From contig DMJJ01000219.1 in NCBI GenBank assembly GCA_003452185.1, forward strand, positions 1 to 9,100: a stretch of 9,100 bases of DNA, read 5' to 3'. The notes below the pieces were generated by a model. The model was not told the DNA's origin, searched no databases, and was given only the letters and a program-made list of their open reading frames with translations. Below, piece by piece: positions 5,880 to 9,100 of this stretch. A program made the position numbers and the translations under genes. The DNA is from Verrucomicrobiales bacterium. Its GTDB lineage: Bacteria > Verrucomicrobiota > Verrucomicrobiia > Limisphaerales > UBA11320. How positions within the stretch are numbered: position 1 is the first letter of the stretch; every line of letters begins with the position of its first letter.

Positions 5880-6611
5880 TCATCCCGGCAGGTGCTTCGA
5901 TACCCACGGGACAACCGCCCCAAGCATCGGCTGCAGGAAGGACTCCGAAAAAACGTGGTTCGCCCCGGGAATCTCGATGAGCTGGGTCCTCGAACGGTCG
6001 GCCCGCGCAAAAATGTCGCGGGAATCCCCCACCGGAACCACGTCGTCCGTGGTCCCATGAACCAGGAGCCAGGGAACCCGGATCTTCGTGGCCCGCCCCT
6101 CCAGGGACCCGATGCCTCGCAAATCCTTCATGTAATCAGCCGATAGGGGGCAGGAGGGCTCGTCCCACATGAACCCCTGCCCCGGGGTCACGGCTCCGAA
6201 CTCGCGCTCGGCGAACGCCGCCGTGTGAACCATTCCAGCCAGGGAAACCAGGAGGGAAATCCGCGAATCCTCGCTTGCACGCATCACGCCAACGGCCCCG
6301 CCCATGCTGTGGCCGATATAGCCGACGGTCCACCCCTGGACCGCGGCGATCACCGCTCCGAGGTCCCCCACCTCCTTGGAGATGGTCGAGTCGACGAACC
6401 GTCCCCCGGAAGCCCCGTTGCCGGAGTACGAGAAACGAAGCGCGGCGATTCCCTCCCTCGACAACGCCTCCCCCAACGCCACCGCCCAGGCACGATCCTT
6501 GTTGCCGGTCACCCCGTGGCCGATCAGGACGACGGCCTTGCGGCCCTCCTTGCCGGCGTGAAACGTGTAGTCGAGGAGCTCGCCCTGCGGATTCTTGATT
6601 TGGCCAAACAT
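5880..6611 (-). CDS. Alpha/beta hydrolase (serine esterase / S33-like)
   Basis: The 243-residue protein is a compact alpha/beta-fold hydrolase without signal peptide, so probably cytoplasmic. The oxyanion-hole strand VVLIGHGVTGNKD spans residues 27-39, the nucleophile elbow GHSMGG places Ser102, the GTTDDVVP loop (186-193) supplies the acid (Asp189 by the usual GxxDxxVP spacing), and GANHVF (216-221) supplies His219. The triad is therefore complete. The lid region between 130 and 170 is short (VTPGQGFMWDEPSCPLSADY), as in small acyl-ester or peptide hydrolases; the substrate cannot be inferred. ATG 6611 directly precedes the first strand. It is 98 bases after the glycosyltransferase gene and 46 bases before the CvpA-like gene on the same strand, which permits co-transcription. 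A possible annotation label would be dienelactone hydrolase or S33 peptidase, but none is distinguishable by motif. Confidence 0.92.
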   Translation of the reverse strand: MFGQIKNPQGELLDYTFHAGKEGRKAVVLIGHGVTGNKDRAWAVALGEALSREGIAALRFSYSGNGASGGRFVDSTISKEVGDLGAVIAAVQGWTVGYIGHSMGGAVGVMRASEDSRISLLVSLAGMVHTAAFAEREFGAVTPGQGFMWDEPSCPLSADYMKDLRGIGSLEGRATKIRVPWLLVHGTTDDVVPVGDSRDIFARADRSRTQLIEIPGANHVFSESFLQPMLGAVVPWVSKHLPG

Positions 6612-6674
6612 GCCGTGAACGGATGCCTCAAGGCAGGCCCGGAGTCAATCCCGGGGTCGCTCCGGAAGCCGGAA

Positions 6675-6695
6675 CCGGGTGGCACGCCACCCCGG
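6675..6695 (-). terminator. Hairpin between the glycosyltransferase and hydrolase genes
   Basis: GGTGG (6678-6682) and CCACC (6687-6691) pair around a four-base loop. The stem extends by G6677-C6692 and, past one bulged base, by two more C-G pairs. It starts about 15 bases after the glycosyltransferase stop codon on the - strand. There is no T-run, so it may be an mRNA-stabilising or partial-termination hairpin inside an operon rather than a true terminator. Confidence 0.25.
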
Positions 6696-6709
6696 GCCGT
6701 CGCGAAGCC

Positions 6710-9100
6710 TCAGGCCACCTGGGCGTCCTCGAACACGGCCCGCAGGGCGGCCGCCGCATGGGGCAACACAGCCCCCAGCTGCGGGATCCGGTCGCCAATC
6801 GCCCGGACGGTTCCCTCCGCCCCATGGTCGATCAACCGCTTGAACCAGCCGCAGCACTCCTGGCTGACGACCGATTCCCGCTCCGTGCTGAACTGGCGGG
6901 CGGTCCCCTCCCCCAGCAATTCGCACATCACCAGCGCGGCCAGGTGCTGCGGATTCGAGGAGTCATGGTACTGCAGCCAGACTGGAAGCGCCGCAGCAGG
7001 CTGGTCGGCCAGCAGGAGCACCCGGGCGCGGGCGCATCCCAGGACGGGATCGCGAGGAAAGCGCCGCAACGCCTCGGCGGTCCAATCGACCGCCACGTCC
7101 CGAAACTCCACCTCACGAAGGGCGATTTCCGCCCCGAGCCGCCAGGCTGTCTGCTCGGAGGGTTTCGCCTGCACGATCGCGTACAGCTGCTCCAGGGCCT
7201 TGACCGGCCTCCCGGAGCCGTCGAGAAACCGGGCCAGGTCGAGCTGGACCTTCACGACCCCGGGCTCCTCGGCCAGGGAGGCCAGGAATTCGCGCTCCGC
7301 CTCGACGTTCTGACCGAGGGCGCCATGGCAGAGGGCGAGCAGATGACGGGGCCCTCCGCCCGTGATGTCGCGATGGATCGGGGAGAGGGCGGGGCTGTTC
7401 CGCTTCGCGATGCATTGCTGCATGTGCACCGCGGCCTCCGCATGGCGCTTCTGAACGAAACAAGCCACCCCAAACATCAGATGGAGCGAGGCGGTCGGGC
7501 CGGTGGCCTGCGCCAGGGGGGTCCCGGAGAGCTCCACCACCGACTGGAACCGCTGGGCGGTCATCAGGTGGGTGGTCATCAGGGTGAGGAGTCGCTCCCG
7601 GAGCTCAGGCGGGACCGTGGCCGGGGGCTGCGCGGACATCACCTTGAACGCCCGCCCATACTCCTCCAGCCCGGCGTCCAGCTGGCCGGATCGGATGAGG
7701 TCAAGCCCGTAGCTCATCAGCAGGCTCGTGTCGCCCGGGGACTCCTGAACCGCCTGCTCCAGGAGCCTGAGGTTCCGCTGGATTTTGGACCGGTCTTTCA
7801 CCACCTGGTCCGCGTACCCGTGGTGCCGCAGGGTCACGCTCCCGAGACGGTTCTCCATCCCCCACTCCGCCTGCATCCGCTGCAGGCTTCCAAACGGATG
7901 CTCGTGAATCCGCCCTGCGTAGTAAACCCCGGGGGCGTTCCGGAAAAGCCTCGGAAGATAGTGGCACCCCTCGGCCTCCTTCCCGGCATCGACGAGGCGG
8001 ATGCGCCAGGCAAGCGTTCCCGAGGACTTCATCGCCTTCTGCAGCTCGACGCGCGATTCGGGCAGCAGTTCCTCATCCGCATCCAGCCCGAGGATCCACT
8101 CGCCGCGGGCATGCGCCAGGCAGGCGTTGCGTGCGGCGCTGAAATCATCGCACCAGGTGAAGGTGTGAACCTCGGCCCCCATCTCGCGGGCGATCGTCAC
8201 CGTACGGTCGGTCGACCCGGTGTCGAGCACGACCACCTGGTCCGCCACGCCCTGCACGGAGCGGAGGCACTGGGCGATGAACCGCTCCTCGTTCTTCGTG
8301 ATGATGCAAACCGAGAGCCGGGGTCGCGTCCCCGCCTTCAACCATGCCTCGGGCAACGCCTCCAGGGGCACAGTCCCCTCCCGTGCGGTGGGCTTCGCTC
8401 CCCCGCGTCCCAGGGCCTTTGCGAAATCCCGGGCCGGGGCCCACTTGGGGGCCAGTTCGCGTCCCTTCTCGGCGCAGGCCCGGGCGCGGGGCAGATCCCC
8501 GGCCTCCGAGGCGATGCGCGCCAGGAGCAGCCACCCCTCGGGATGAAACGGACGCCCGGTCACGGCCTCGACCGCCAGCCGCCAGGCACCCGCCCGGTCT
8601 CCGGCGGCGAGCGCCGCCCGGGGGCCGTCCAGACTTCCAATCAACGCCACCACAGGAACCCCCGTCGTCGTGGGTTGGGCCTGCGCCCGGGCGGCGGCCT
8701 CCGTGCACACGGCAACAATCGGCTCCCAGTCCCGCCGCACCGCCTGCCCGGGCCGGGCGGATGCCGGGAGGGCCCCCTGCTGCAGGGCCGCCAGGCACCG
8801 CTCCGTGAGCCCTCCCAGATCATCGGGAAGCCGGCTGGACCATGGCTGTGTGACGCGGGTCGCGAGGTCGAATTCCCCCGCCCTCCTGCAGGCGGCAGAG
8901 AGGGCTTGCAGGACCGAGGACCCACGGGGATCGAGATTCACCGCCGCCGACAACGCGACGGTGGCACGTCCCCAGTCCTCCTTGTCGACCGCGGCACCGG
9001 CGAGGGCCAGGCGGGTCGGGAGGTCGTTTGGAGCCTGGAGGGTGGCAGCCTCCAGCGCCGCGATCGCGGCGGCCGGCTCCCCCTGCACCCGGCGGATCTC
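6710..9100 (-). CDS. TPR / family-2 glycosyltransferase / TPR protein, 5' end outside window
   Basis: The reading frame is open to the right edge, so 796 residues are visible and the true start lies outside. Numbering from the edge, about 1-230 is helical and TPR-like (for example EPAAAIAALEAATLQAP). A GT-A fold family-2 glycosyltransferase domain follows at about 261-500: LSVCIITKNEERF (262-274), VVVLDTGSTDR with Asp293, and GLDADEE with the metal-binding Asp340/Asp342, then RIHEHP. More TPR-like helices follow to about 700, then a shorter C-terminal part. The DTGSTDR plus DADE layout is that of the WaaE/SunS-type beta-glycosyltransferase group, which moves a sugar from a nucleotide donor to lipooligosaccharide or to protein. 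Flanking TPRs suggest a protein acceptor or a scaffold. No signal peptide or membrane helix is visible. A GTG at 9088 is not a convincing start, since the preceding codons continue the same helix. Confidence 0.92.
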   Translation of the reverse strand, partial: EIRRVQGEPAAAIAALEAATLQAPNDLPTRLALAGAAVDKEDWGRATVALSAAVNLDPRGSSVLQALSAACRRAGEFDLATRVTQPWSSRLPDDLGGLTERCLAALQQGALPASARPGQAVRRDWEPIVAVCTEAAARAQAQPTTTGVPVVALIGSLDGPRAALAAGDRAGAWRLAVEAVTGRPFHPEGWLLLARIASEAGDLPRARACAEKGRELAPKWAPARDFAKALGRGGAKPTAREGTVPLEALPEAWLKAGTRPRLSVCIITKNEERFIAQCLRSVQGVADQVVVLDTGSTDRTVTIAREMGAEVHTFTWCDDFSAARNACLAHARGEWILGLDADEELLPESRVELQKAMKSSGTLAWRIRLVDAGKEAEGCHYLPRLFRNAPGVYYAGRIHEHPFGSLQRMQAEWGMENRLGSVTLRHHGYADQVVKDRSKIQRNLRLLEQAVQESPGDTSLLMSYGLDLIRSGQLDAGLEEYGRAFKVMSAQPPATVPPELRERLLTLMTTHLMTAQRFQSVVELSGTPLAQATGPTASLHLMFGVACFVQKRHAEAAVHMQQCIAKRNSPALSPIHRDITGGGPRHLLALCHGALGQNVEAEREFLASLAEEPGVVKVQLDLARFLDGSGRPVKALEQLYAIVQAKPSEQTAWRLGAEIALREVEFRDVAVDWTAEALRRFPRDPVLGCARARVLLLADQPAAALPVWLQYHDSSNPQHLAALVMCELLGEGTARQFSTERESVVSQECCGWFKRLIDHGAEGTVRAIGDRIPQLGAVLPHAAAALRAVFEDAQVA

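Noticed and set aside
5834..6058. N-terminal extension of the CvpA-like protein to a start at 6058
   Set aside because: It overlaps the end of the hydrolase gene and reads as Arg/Ser-rich nonsense before a clean membrane helix starting at ATG 5833.
6625..6648. Promoter for the hydrolase on the - strand (TTGACT at 6648-6643)
   Set aside because: The hexamer 17 bases downstream is CATCCG, which is a very poor -10; no promoter was called.
6225..7313. Open frame on the + strand (362 residues)
   Set aside because: It is antisense to the hydrolase and glycosyltransferase genes, spans their gap, and has no recognisable domain or consistent composition.
9086..9088. GTG as start of the glycosyltransferase
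   Set aside because: The frame stays open to the window edge and the codons before it continue a TPR-like helix, so the gene is treated as partial.
1..9100. CRISPR arrays, tRNA genes, insertion sequences or defence genes
   Set aside because: No regular spaced direct repeats, cloverleaf-like sequence or transposase or nuclease motif was found on either strand.

Overview
The window is GC-rich chromosomal DNA of a bacterium and is almost filled by seven genes. The first four run on the + strand (45-4475) and the last three on the - strand (9100-4634), so the two blocks converge at about 4476-4633. Clear Shine-Dalgarno sequences are absent before most starts. The gene types (a long-chain prenyl synthase coupled to an ECF-like sigma factor, a small one-helix protein with an N-terminal LRRLLALKQHEVPPP stretch, and a CvpA-like protein with a large extra C-terminal region) remind me of Verrucomicrobiota, perhaps the Limisphaerales/Pedosphaera side. 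That placement is an inference from memory and could not be tested here.

Plus-strand block. A beta-class carbonic anhydrase (45-764) is followed by a GC-rich spacer with two strong inverted repeats and a good sigma-70-type promoter that sits almost on top of the next start codon. Next comes a long-chain polyprenyl diphosphate synthase (917-1981), whose stop overlaps the start of an ECF-like sigma factor (1978-2622) in an ATGA junction. A small single-pass membrane protein (2691-3080) follows and is a candidate partner or anti-sigma factor. After a 201-bp gap holding a compact repeat element comes an unrecognised multi-pass membrane protein with a signal peptide (3282-4475).

The convergent gap (4476-4633) has two back-to-back hairpins just after the + strand gene; the first is the likelier terminator.

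Minus-strand block, in transcription order: a large TPR / family-2 glycosyltransferase / TPR protein that runs off the right edge of the window (9100-6710), a small serine alpha/beta hydrolase with a complete catalytic triad (6611-5880), and a CvpA-like membrane protein with an added C-terminal region (5833-4634). The spacings of 98 and 46 bases allow a single transcript, but no shared pathway is evident.

No tRNA, rRNA, CRISPR array, transposase, phage gene or defence system was seen. The window looks like ordinary core chromosome. Its less-described parts are the unknown membrane protein, the tail of the CvpA-like protein, the sigma factor with its zinc-motif-free neighbour, and the intergenic repeat element.
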